64,000 nt of DNA from Diphasiastrum complanatum. Taxonomy: Eukaryota; Streptophyta; Lycopodiopsida; Lycopodiales; Lycopodiaceae. The position numbers and the translations under genes were made by a program. Where the stretch lies: NCBI GenBank assembly GCA_029204225.1, contig CM055095.1, positions 37,598,597-37,662,596 of the forward strand, read 5' to 3'. Below the pieces are notes generated by a model that did not search any database, was not told where the DNA came from, and was given only the letters and a program-made list of their open reading frames with translations. Below are positions 23,668 to 33,686 of this stretch, one piece after another; position 1 is the stretch's first letter, and every line of letters starts with the position of its first letter.

Positions 23668-24246
23668 GATGAGCCCGAAGGAAGAAGATGAAGTTGCTAG
23701 TCAACTTAAGGAGTTGTTACGTAAGGGCCATATTTGGCCTAGTAAATCCCCTTGGGGAGCTCCTGTTTTGCTAACCGGCAAGAAAGAAGGTGGTATTCGT
23801 CTTTGTGTCGATTACAAAAAAGCTTAATAAAATGACAATTAAGTATCGCTATCCCTTGCCTCGGATGGACGACTTAATGGACCGATTGAATTGTGCTAGG
23901 TATTTCACCAAATTGGACCTTAGGTCAGGATACCATCAAATTAAAATACACGAGGGGGATGTTTCCAAAACTGGTTTTTGTATAAGGTATGGCCATTACG
24001 AATTTTTAGTTTTACCCTTTGGTCTAACTAATGCCCCGACAACCTTCCAGCAGATGATGAACGATATTCTTCATCCATATCTAGGGAAGGTTCTCGTGGT
24101 ATTTTTAGATGACATATTGGTCTACCATAAGACTCTTGAGGAGCACGAAGCGCATTTGCGTACAGTCTTAGACAATCTAAGGCAGGCAAACAAAGCTTTA
24201 TGCTAAGGAGTCTAAATGTGAGCTCTTTCGAACTCGACTCAAGTAT
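23668..24246 (+). pseudogene. Gypsy reverse transcriptase, frameshifted
   Basis: Contains the RT motifs SPKEEDEVASQL, LLRKGHIWPSKSPWGAPV, GGIRLCVDYKK, then after a frame change near 23817 YPLPRMDDLMDRL, YFTKLDLRSGYHQIKI, LPFGLTNAPTTFQQMMN and the catalytic box VVFLDDILVY. Another frame change near 24195 separates it from the thumb. Catalytic aspartates are present but the gene is broken in at least two places. Confidence 0.85.
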
Positions 24247-25200
24247 TTGGGACATATCGTTTCCGATCAAGGTCTTGAGATCGACTACGATAAGGTCCAG
24301 AAAGTTTGTGATTGGCCTATCCTGAAAACCATTAGAGAACTAAAATCTTTTTTGGGCTTCACAGGGTTTTTCCATAAACTTGTTAAAGACTATGCCTTAG
24401 TTGCATTGCCTCTAACAAATCTTCTTAAGGGAGTAAAGAAAGCCAAACGGAAAACAAAAAAGGGTAATGAGAAGAAGGTCGGAAGGCGTTTGAAGATCAG
24501 TCCCCTTGTTGTTTGGACTGATGAACTTAATCAAAGCTTTGAAGCTTTGAAGATGTTGGTGTCTACAGCCCCTATCTTGCACATAGTGGACCCTAGCGGA
24601 TCTTTTTTAGTGGAAACAGACACTAGTGACTATGCGGTAGGTGCAGTCTTTTACCAAGATGGTAGACCTTTGGCTTTCGAGAGCAAGAAATTGGACCCAA
24701 CTCAAAGTAGGTATTCTACTTATGAGAAGGAACTTTTTGCTGTCATCCATGCGTTAAAGATCTGGAGACATTATTTGTATGGATCCAAATTCATGGTAAT
24801 GACAGATCATGAATCTTTCAAGTATATCTGTGATGTCTCGGACCTTAGGGGTCGTAAGGCCCGTTGGTCGGAACTCATTCAAGAGTTTGAATTCGACATT
24901 AAGTACCGTCTAGGTACGTCGAATTGTGTCGCTGATGCTTTGAGCCGGATTGAAGAAGTTAATCAGTTATGTTTTGCTGAGTTCCAATCTGAGTTGTATC
25001 TTTCTCTACGAGATCTTTGTCGGACCGATGAGTTTTTTGGTCATATTTGGCAAGATGTCATGTTAGGAAGCTCTTTAAGGAGACACAATCTTGGAAAGCA
25101 GGATTCCAAGAAATCTCACGAAGAGAAGATACTCGACGATTATTCCATTCGGAATGGTTTGCTTTTTCGTAGAGAAAAAGTCTGTGTGCCGGATATCGCG
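24247..25200 (+). pseudogene. Gypsy RT thumb, RNase H and start of integrase
   Basis: One open frame. It begins at the thumb (GHIVSDQGLEIDYDKVQ, LKSFLGFTGFFHKLV) and continues through RNase H (FLVETDTSDYAVGAVF, YSTYEKELFAVIHALKIW, VMTDHESFKYI, DALSRIEEVN) to the integrase entry DDYSIRNGLLFRREKV. The frame extends to 25230 only because it reads into a piece of the copia LTR; real gypsy coding ends by about 25200. Confidence 0.85.
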
Positions 25201-25246
25201 GACTTCTTCAATATGAAATATATATACTAAAATAAAAGTATCTAGG
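25201..25246 (-). repeat. Sliver of the gag-PR-only element's LTR
   Basis: 46 bp (from gacttcttcaatatgaaat to tctagg) match 14873-14916 of the other LTR with a 2-bp difference in length and one substitution. It shows that the gypsy element had landed in this LTR and that the gypsy 3' end and part of the LTR were lost together. Confidence 0.8.
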
Positions 25247-25485
25247 TGTTACCACTCCCTAGGATCATCAACTGCCTTGAAGGTTCCGCACACCCCATAC
25301 CAATGATGACCCATTATAACCGCCCAACCGTAGGGTCACAACCGACCCACCCCCATGCCCTAGAGTAATCGACATAATCTTGCCCAGTCAAGCCTCCTAT
25401 GATAACTGGCGTCCCATACCACGAGCCATGGCACTTGGCTCTCCCTAGCACACATCTCCTGGCATGGAGATACATCTTGGCTAAT
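25247..25485 (-). repeat. Inverted copy of the gypsy LTR right half
   Basis: The reverse complement of 20335-20568, starting with the terminal TGTTA and continuing through ccttgaaggttccgcacacc and catctcctgg. Several mismatches show it is a separate copy rather than a recent inversion. It ends within the LTR near 25485. Confidence 0.85.
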
Positions 25486-25549
25486 TAAGAACTTTGAAAG
25501 GACCGCTAAAACGTGGAGATAACTTTGGACATTTCCCCGTTCAAAGTGT

Positions 25550-25990
25550 CACTACAAGAATTGCCGCGATTTCGGGATTTTCGACGTGAAATCACGTTTT
25601 ATTTTTTTTTAATCGAAGCGGGCGTCGAAAAATGCGTCGCTATAAGGTCGTCGGAATCCGTCGCATTGAAAATCCATCGGAATCTGACGCCAAGCCCAAA
25701 AACCGACAACCGGTCGGTAAAAACGAACCGGAGAACATGCCACGTGGACGTCGGAATCCAACGTCCACGTGGAAAAAAAAAATTCTCTTTTTTTTTTTCT
25801 GCCACGTGGACGTCGGATCCGACGTCCACGTCCACGTGGCGGGGCCGTCGTAATCCGACGTCCACGTGGAAAAAAAACTTGAAAAAAAAAATTCACTTTT
25901 TTTTTTGCCACGGACGTCCACGTGGCGGTGGACGTGGCAAAAAGAAAACCGTGGCAAAGACCAAACATACTCTAATCGACAGGAATTTAA
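25550..25990 (+). mobile_element. CACTA-type transposon end with CpG-rich palindromic subterminal repeats
   Basis: It begins with CACTACAAGAA, the hallmark end of plant CACTA (En/Spm) elements, and then shows gtcg/cgtcgg-rich subterminal sequence and repeated CCACGTGGACGTC palindromes separated by long A and T runs. A perfect 28-bp palindrome lies at 25804-25831 and others flank it. No matching right end (TTCTTGTAGTG) or transposase was seen, so this is either a lone end or a truncated non-autonomous element. Long open frames across it are Lys/Phe-rich artefacts. Confidence 0.6.
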
Positions 25991-27188
25991 AGTGCATACG
26001 AAAAATAAATGATTACAAAAAATGACATAGATGAACGAACTGAAAATAGATAAAGCCATACCTATTTCTGAGTGCATATGCATGTAGCCAAAAAGCCAAG
26101 AAGTGCTAGTCATGAATGCTTCAATTGATTCTACTATGTTTGTTACTTTGCTTCTGTCCTTTTCTAGGACAGAACTACTCTCAACCAGAACAGCCATGAG
26201 CGAGGGTTCCCATTGACAATAAATCAGTGAGTTTTCAATGGTCGTTGATAGATCAGCTTTAGACAACAGTTGCAAGCTCTCTTTTCATGGTTATAAAGGC
26301 TCAGTTAGCTAAGTCTATGATTTGACAACTAGCTTAGTGATGGCTTTCCTTCATATCTAATACCCATAGGCATAGTGAAGGCTTGCAAAGTAGCAGCAGT
26401 GATGGTCAGGTGTATTATAGAGGTAGCGATGTTAATAATCACATCTCTCAACTCTCTTTTGAAAATAAGCAATAATCCTTCAGTATTTTGGAAGTCAACG
26501 TTCAATTTCTCAACAACTATAATGTGATTGAATGGTTAGATGGCTCACTCATCTAGCAACAATGGTAGGCCAGCTCTCCAAATAACTTGCAAGGAAAACT
26601 GGGTTCTAACTCACAGACCAAAGATAATTAAGCACCCCATAGCCAAGATATCTCAAGCTTCCAACGGAGATAGTGAGTCAATGGCACTCTTCAAAGTTCA
26701 TTTTGAGTTCTGATTTTCAACAAAAAGTTTCACTAGCTTTCTCTAGCTGATATCTCATTTTACATGTATCAGACAACGATGGATTACCCTTTATGGCTCG
26801 ATAGGGAGTAGCAACAAGATAGCCATACTGGATCAATCAGTGAGAAAAAGCGGTAGCTCTACATCTTTGATGGTGGAGCTAGTTATGATCTTCATTCAAA
26901 CCTCAAGAGCTCTCAGTCTCACACTATTTCACAAAGAACATAACATTAAATCTAAACCCTAAAATTTACAAAAAACATAATATTAAATCAAACTCTTCTA
27001 TCTATATTTTCTTGCTCTCTCTCATGTCTCTCACACACATCCTTCTCTTCCTCTCTCGCATTTGCTCATGGTTATAAATCACTAAGACACATTTGTGTTT
27101 AACTACACAAAATATACAATACAAGGAAGATAGTGTACAAGAAAAAGTTACAAAGAAAGATTTATGTGCATGCTCTGATTTCACACAC
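25991..27188. other. AT-rich interval, no gene; ends in a copia LTR end
   Basis: No recognisable protein in any frame. A telobox-like AAACCCTAA is at 26954-26962. The last 30 or so bases before 27190 (tatgtgcatgctctgatttc and acacaca) match the end of the LTR at 28070-28369, so a truncated or diverged 5' LTR probably ends at 27189. Confidence 0.45.
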
Positions 27189-27189
27189 A

Positions 27190-28369
27190 TGGTATCAGAG
27201 CTCAGTATGGCTAACCCCTTAAGATCTGGGCATGCAGTTTGAATTCTAGATAGAATTATGTTTTCTGTAGAGAATAAAAAGAGATTTCCTTGCTGGAAAA
27301 TCTCAGTTTTGTTTTGACTTACGAAGCATTTCTTTGTCAACAGCATGTAGAGAGTGTTGTTCTTGTTTTTAGAAATGCAGAATAATGAGAGACATCTATA
27401 TTTGCTTGTTGTTTCTGAAAGAAAGGTGTAAGCTGAATGTTTTGTTGTGGTTAAACGATCTTGAAGCAGACCATTCAAGCTTTCATACATGGCAAGTCAA
27501 GATGAGATTATTATTGATTGAGAAAAATCTGTGGGATCTTGTTGAGGGTTCCAAAGTTAAGCAAAAAGATTTCGGTGATTCTTCTAGTATTGATTTGCGT
27601 GATAAGAGAGCTGCTGCTTACATTGGTCTTGGTTTGGCTAATTCTCAAATTCATCATTTAGACCTTTCTAAGATTGCTCGTGAAATATGGCAATCATTGG
27701 AAGCTATATTTGGAGCACGTTCTAAAAATGGTAAAATTCTTCTTAAGCATCAATTTTTAGCATTAAAGCTAGAAAGTGGAATGAGCTTAAATGATCACAT
27801 GAATCGTATGAAGTCAATAATGAATCACCTTGTTAGAATTGGTTCTAATGTTCCCAAAGATGATGTTTTGCAGATTCTAGTGGATGTTTGGCTCAAGGGA
27901 GGGTGATGGAATTGTTCCACACATTCTCCATTTAATGACATCAGATTTTTGTACTAATTGCTAGCATAAATGCCACATCAGTAGAGTTAGGAGTATAATG
28001 TACTTTCAATGTGATGTACTTGGTTAAGCATGAAGTAACACCTCTAACAAAGCTGTCATTGAGGGAGGGTGTTAGAATTTCTATTCATGGGCAATGCCAC
28101 TTTGCTATTTATAGACATATTTGAAATGTAATAGATGATTGTGGTAAAGGCCAAATGTGCCTTAAGTCAAGTTTAATATAGTTTGGGCCCCATCCCAATG
28201 TGAAATGGGCTGAGGTCTTTTATGAAGAGGTTTAACCTCTACCTCTCTCTCACGTACTGTAATTCTTCTCATATTGTAGTCTACAAGTTTAATGGAATAG
28301 AGCAATGGTGTTCTCTCTCTCCTCTTGTCCTATGTGATTGCTTATGTGCATGCTCTGATTTCACACACA
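27190..28369 (+). mobile_element. Minimal copia element: PBS, partial gag and 3' LTR
   Basis: A perfect PBS TGGTATCAGAGC at 27190-27201 is followed by a copia Gag reading frame to 27906 (SFHTWQVKMRLLLIEKNLWD, AAAYIGLGLANSQIHHL, LKHQFLALKLESGMSLND). A polypurine tract (TTGAGGGAGGG) lies just 5' of an LTR at 28070-28369, which starts TGTTAGAATTTC and ends CACACA. All of protease and pol are gone, leaving under 900 bp of internal DNA. The 5' LTR is mostly unrecognisable, so this is an internally deleted or gag-only derivative. Confidence 0.7.
27430..27906 (+). pseudogene. gag: Copia Gag fragment
   Basis: The recognisable Gag starts near codon LNDLEADHSSFHTWQ and covers most of the UBN2 capsid domain (WDLVEGSKVKQKD, EIWQSLEAIFGARS, MNHLVRIGSNVPKDD). 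It stops at 27906 before the zinc knuckle. It resembles the Gag at 46332-45679 more than the one at 42191-41316 (shared LWD-VVEG/LVEG and LADSQI/LANSQI). Confidence 0.75.
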
Positions 28370-30180
28370 TCCTCTTCCCCGTCCTTCCCACACAAAATCC
28401 AAGCATCCTAGATACTTGGATTACCAATCCCAAACCTAATAGCTCAATGTTTGAGCACTAACTTGCACATCCTTAAAAGTGCAAACAATCTAAGGCCAAG
28501 ATTGATTTTGTTTCCTTTCAGACCCACCAATGCCAAGTATTTTTCTTGTGATCACAAATCCATGTGATCGACCAATAACAATCTAAGGCCACGATTGATT
28601 TTGTTTCCTTTCAGACCCACCAATGCCAAGTATTTTTCTTGTGATCACAAATCTATGTTTGGTATAATTGGATTGACCAATACTACCTCGTTGGATGGAA
28701 AGACCAATACTACCTCGATGGATGTCCCATCCATTCCATGTACTCAAGCTCTTTGTTTGACGCTTATGCACACAACATTGCATTATGAGATAGAAAGTTG
28801 TGTTTGTTGCTTAGGCACACATTGCATACGAGAGAGAAATAAATCCATGCCCTTTTGAGGGTTTTTCAATAGCTATACAATTCCACTAACGCCTCATAAT
28901 TGAACCAAATAACAAAAAGTATGGGCATGGCAAGGAAACCCTTGATCTGTATGAACAAATGAAACAGTAAAGCGTGCAGCCAACCAATGTCACGTTGGTT
29001 CATCTCTCAAAGCACGTACCAGCCTAGCAGCAAGGGCTGGTGGTCAAGGTCAATCCAACAAGCCCAGAAGGACCACACTCTGAATACAGATGGGGCAATA
29101 AACCCACTGACAGTGAATAAACCCACTAACAGTGACAGTGTGCTGAATCTCAGTTATAAAGCTATAGTGTACTTTATGCGCACGTAATTATGGGACTACT
29201 CATGCCATGCGTCTGCGTGCTGCATAACAAAGCACAGTAAAGCGCAGATTATCAATTCAAAAAGCCTGATCAGTAATAAGCCAGAATGGGTGGCGGATGC
29301 TTGTTTATACCTTGCAACATCGATTTGTGTAGATTTGTGGGCTTTTTGGAGACTATTATCTTTTTTAGGAGCGACGATTTTGTAGCATTATACCTCTCAC
29401 CAAAAACGCAACAGTACCTGCGGATGTTGGCAGCCTCAGTATGGTTTGATACAGACCTGTGGTAGCATCACAATCAGCGATCCAGAAGCCCACAAAACTC
29501 TGAATTTTCAGACCTCCTACAGCGATCTACAGGAGAGCCAACTTTAGAACTTCTCTTCAGTAATTTCAACCCAATATTGTGCTCAATTGGCATGCAATAG
29601 CCGTCTCTTAAAAGCGACCAGCAGGCATGGAGCAGAAAAGTAGATTCAATAGCTGATGATTCTGTGTTAGCCGGTTGTGTGCAGTCATAAGTGGCATATA
29701 TGCCGTGTTCGTTTGCCATAGTACTGGATAGCAGTTTAACCATATCTATCTATGGCAGGCAGCCTCCATTCTGACATTAGTTTGCACGAAAATTGGCTAG
29801 ACGCTGCTTGTTGGCAGGCCGATTATGGGTTTCATTGTGGGAAGAATCGAAAACAAAAGTCTATGCATTGTTTTCTCCACAGGGTGTGTAATATCATCCC
29901 AAATTGAAAATTGGCATTAGTTAGAGCTTTGCTTTCTTATGCATGGTGACTAGAGAGGCACTATGGGGTCACAGGAGGGTAATTCAAGAGTTTCTTAGGA
30001 TGATCATTCTTGTTCCAACACGGTTTTAGATTCAAGAAGAAGACGTTCGAAGGGATACGATAGGTTTCACTCCTTACTTAGCAAAATGCTCCCAAGAGTT
30101 GTGACGCTCTAGTAGAACCAATGAAAAAACTCACTTTCAACGTGAAAAATCGATCAGTAAGAAAGGAACTATAGGAGCAG
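28370..30180. other. Intergenic stretch with an 80-bp tandem duplication, no gene
   Basis: Two near-identical copies of a segment beginning aacaatctaaggcca lie at 28484-28563 and 28577-28656 (period 93). Otherwise only short open frames without similarity are seen (for example 29743-29474 on the minus strand). No gene is supported. Confidence 0.5.
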
Positions 30181-30327
30181 CTTCAGTCGGATGTGATTGT
30201 AGGAAGCACCCTTGTTGACATGCGTGCACAATGCGAGTGCACAGAGGATGCCCGTGGAATGTTCAACAAAATGACTGAACGAGATGTGCTTTCATGGACC
30301 ACGATTATTGCGGGACATGGACAGAAC
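30181..30327 (+). pseudogene. PPR gene fragment (PLS class)
   Basis: 49 in-frame codons read LQSDVIVGSTLVDM, CECTEDARGMFNKMTE and RDVLSWTTIIAGHGQN. This is the typical plant organelle PPR pattern (sDVfVGstLVDMYaKCGciEDAR-vF-kMpeRDVvSWttmIaG). About one and a half repeats are present with no flanking repeats and no start, so it is a relic. Intact relatives bind and edit organellar RNA. Confidence 0.8.
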
Positions 30328-31084
30328 GTTCTCTCTGCATGTGCCCATTCTCGCCTTAGTAGATGAAAAGGTCGTTATGCATTTCATTCCATGTGTAAAA
30401 ATCATAGTGTCACGCAATGCGAATTCAGCCTGATATTTTTTTGGGAGGAAGGCCCCAGGCTTCGGGCATTCCCCTACGTAATGCCATTGTGCAAAGGTTT
30501 TTTTTTTTAAGTCATTTTTTGGCAGTACGGCCTTAAGCGTGGACCAGTTTTTTTTTTTTTTTTTTTCGATTTTTTGGCTTTTTTTTTTGCAATTATTTTT
30601 TACGTTTGTGGTAGAATGTGGATGTGGACAGCCAATGACGGGCTGCCACATAGCACATGCAATTCCACCGGAGAGAGGAGAGAGAACATGCATTCCACTG
30701 GAGAGAGAACGTGCATTTCACCGAAGAGAGGAGAGAGAATGACAAATTTCTAAGAAAAAAAATTGGATGGACATTATGCTCATGGAGGTGGTCCCAATAT
30801 ACAAAGGACACCTGAGCACAAGGCATTACATGGTTTGAATGATTCGGTGCTACTAGACAACATGGCCATGTGAAAATAGGAAGACGTGCCCTTGATCCTG
30901 TCTTGAAGTTGGAACCAAAAAATGCTGCACCTTAATTACAATTTTGTCCTATACCCAAGTTTCAGCTCTGTGCTCAAAGAGAGCCATGTGACAGTTTCTG
31001 GAGCGTAGGTATCTATGAAAATCAAAGGCTATGATTTCATAATTCATAAATAAAAAGTTCTACACAAATTTCTAAATCTACCAC

Positions 31085-31223
31085 GATCCATCTGGCTGCT
31101 AATAAAAATTCTCTGCTCACGATTCATCTGGCTCCCTGGACTACAGGGCTAACATAAATCATGTTTGTCCGCAATTTATCTGGCTCGCTCGCGCAGGACT
31201 ACAAGCTCGTGATCCATCTGGCT
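31085..31223. repeat. Four spaced copies of a GATCCATCTGGCT motif
   Basis: GATCCATCTGGCT or one- to three-base variants occur at 31085, 31121, 31173 and 31211, spaced 36-52 bp. Some copies are followed by gctcgc and ggac. It may be a decayed minisatellite. Confidence 0.5.
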
Positions 31224-31447
31224 TGCTCGCAGGACCACGGAAATAGTATTGGACGTCGGGGCGGGCGTTACTAGCTGGTCCTTCGCTAAAAAAAAATCAG
31301 GACAGTGATGCGCGAAGTGCTGCTAAAAGGGCCAACTGCCAAAATACGATTTTCTGGTTGGTGGTTCTTGCTTGCTGGTTTTGCTCCGCATCTGCACTAT
31401 GCTATCATCACATGAATTAACAAGAAAAGAGAGGGCGTGGCAGAGGA

Positions 31448-31790
31448 GCGATCAGTGTGCAGGCAGATCTGTGGGCGTTTTTTTTTCAAAGGTTTATGCT
31501 ACAAATCAAGGATCACTTTTCTGCACAGTAGCCATCAGTGTGTAGGTAGATTTACGGGCCTTGTTTTTCAAAAGGTTTATGTTATCAGAGTAGCGATCAT
31601 TTTCTAGCACATCAGCGATCAGTCTGCAAATTGCACGTCTTTTTTTCCAAAACATTTACTAAACAACGACAAATTTTCATTAGAAGTTCAAAGACGATTT
31701 TGGTGGTACAGTAGCCATCGGTCTTTGTAGCTCTTTTATTGGTGATCAGTTTCATAGCAGAGGTGTCTCTCGAACAAGTGTTTTTCCTAG
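31448..31790. repeat. Degenerate 83-bp tandem repeat
   Basis: Units begin GCGATCAG/GCCATCAG at 31448, 31531 and 31614 (exactly 83 bp apart), each with a purine-GT-CTGCA or GTAGGTAG block, a T-run and ggtttat or similar. A fourth, more decayed unit starts near 31713. Confidence 0.6.
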
Positions 31791-32383
31791 AAAAGCAGCA
31801 CAGAGGCGGACGTTTGCAGGTGGCTTTTTTTTTTGGTTTGAAGTGGGTTTTCTTATCAAGTATGAAGATTGTAAAGAGTAGCTCATGAGCAGAGGTTTAC
31901 AGATGGACTTTTTAAAACAGAAATCCAGCGCCTATTTTTTGATAGAGTAGTGAGCATGCAAATTCACTATAGCTATTGGCAATGTTTCTCATAGATGAAA
32001 TTCTGTTGGTTTTCAAAATCTAGCATGTCGAGTCTTTCTGCTTCTCATTTGCATGCATTCGAAAAGTAGAACTGCATCTCCATAAAGACGTTTCACATCC
32101 AGACAATTTTTTTCTTTTAATTTTCTCTTTTGGTTGTGTGGCTTATCATTAAAATGAACGAGTAAAGAGCTAGATTTGTTTTGCAGAGCATATTCTTAGT
32201 GAGACGGAACAGTGGAGCAGTACCTCAATTGTGACCCGAACTTTTGATCAGAAGCATTTCAGCATCACAATAAAAGCTGGACTGCAGACATCCAGCCAAA
32301 AAGATTGGGACTGGATTTACGACTGCTTTGACGCTCTCAAAAAAGATACAACCTGCTCTAATATCTTGGTCTGGGCATTTTGC

Positions 32384-32385
<2 letters not shown>

Positions 32386-32443
<58 letters not shown>
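32386..32443. repeat. (CT)n(CA)n compound microsatellite
   Basis: About 14 CT units (32386-32414) are directly followed by about 14-15 CA units to 32443. Confidence 0.95.
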
Positions 32444-32444
<1 letters not shown>

Positions 32445-33062
32445 TATACGTATCATGGCATGTGGTAATAGGAGTTCATGTCGTAGAGTGACGCAGTCTA
32501 GTGAGCAGTTCATGCATAGAAATGATTTTAGCAAGTTCTTTCTTGTTTCGAGAGCTCCGACCTATATCTTTAACAGAGAGTTGTGAACAAAGTCATTTCG
32601 AAGAAGCTATGTGTATCTTTAAGAGATATTTGTTAACAAAATTGTTTTTGAGAAGCAATAGGTAGCAGAGAGTTAATTCTGTGTGAGTGGATTCTACCAA
32701 AATAGATTGTACATGACTAATAGCAAATAGTGTTTCGAAACAATTGCCAATACGCATCGAAGATTTAATTGCATGTTAGCAAATTCTATCAAAGCAATCA
32801 TAGATGACAAATAATGTTCTTAAATTGTTAACTTATTGCGAGTGTAAAGTCCTAGGTCAATTAGAAATTCTTACTAGCTGTTGTTTAGCGATACCAGATG
32901 TGAATGTTTTGTCTCATCCATGGACAATCGATTTCGAATTGGAACAACATTATTAGCTTACATCCAATAAATGCTTTATTAGAAGGTTGATGGTACCTTC
33001 TTGTTCAACAGTTATATGGTTAGTTGTTCCCTTGTTCTCGTTCCGTAAGAGTTATGGTCAAA

Positions 33063-33686
33063 AAAATGCAAGTGCAATTAGGATAGGGGCCTAAAGAAAG
33101 CAAAGTAGCTATGCTCTAGATCCATGGAACTGTCTTAGAAATTTGACTTTCAAGTCGATTATAAGCAAAATTCCCAATTTTGATGTTTCAAAAAATCTCC
33201 TAAATTTGAAATACTTGAATTCATGCTATCTGCTCAGAAAGCATAGCTATGTGGCATGTTTTGCAGCATTGATAGTGTTCTAATCGATGATTACAATTTC
33301 ATGTGTAAAATAGGAACTTCACGTAGAAAGGCATGTAGGAGGGCAGCGGTGCTGCAATGTCGTAGGAAAACAGCCGAGCTTTGCAATAGATGAGCTTTTC
33401 CTTTTTCCTTTTGATGTAGAAAAGCAATGGAGTTTGCATGTGGAAGAGCAACCGAAATGCAAGTGCAATAGGATAGGGGTTTGTATGTTGTAGATTTAGG
33501 GAGTCTTAGAAATTTGACTTCCAAGCCAATTCTGAACTCAATTCTCAATTCTCATGTTTCGAAAAATTTTCAAAATTTTAAAATCAATGTGTAAAAGAAA
33601 AAACATAGTGAACTCAAATCTCAATTCCCATGTTTCGAAAAAACTCTGAAATTTCAAAATCAATATGTAGAAGAAAAAACATAATT
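33063..33686. repeat. Nested direct duplications in AT-rich DNA
   Basis: A block with atgcaagtgcaa, ggatagggg and cttagaaatttgactt at 33063-33160 recurs at about 33455-33530. Directly after it a 77-bp unit (gaactcaattctcaattctc and following) is tandemly repeated at 33533-33609 and 33610-33686. Confidence 0.6.

Larger units (their letters stand above)
20100..25200 (+). mobile_element. Ty3/gypsy retrotransposon, 3' part lost, inserted in the copia LTR
   Basis: A plus-strand element: 5' LTR 20100-20568, PBS 20571-20582, a long leader (about 20583-22029), then gag, protease, RT and RNase H in the order Gag-PR-RT-RH typical of Ty3/gypsy. The sequence breaks off at about 25200, just as the integrase HHCC region begins (RNGLLFRREKVCVPD), so integrase, any chromodomain and the 3' LTR are missing. 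Several frameshifts and stops make it inactive. At the break the sequence switches into a sliver of the copia LTR. Confidence 0.85.

Noticed and set aside
25513-26275. Long overlapping frames on both strands (up to 211 codons) across the CACTA end
   Set aside because: They are rich in Lys, Phe, Arg and Thr from A/T homopolymers and palindromes, present on both strands at once, and match no protein family.
32225-32586. Frames containing SLSLSL and THTHTH runs
   Set aside because: Translation of the CT/CA microsatellite.
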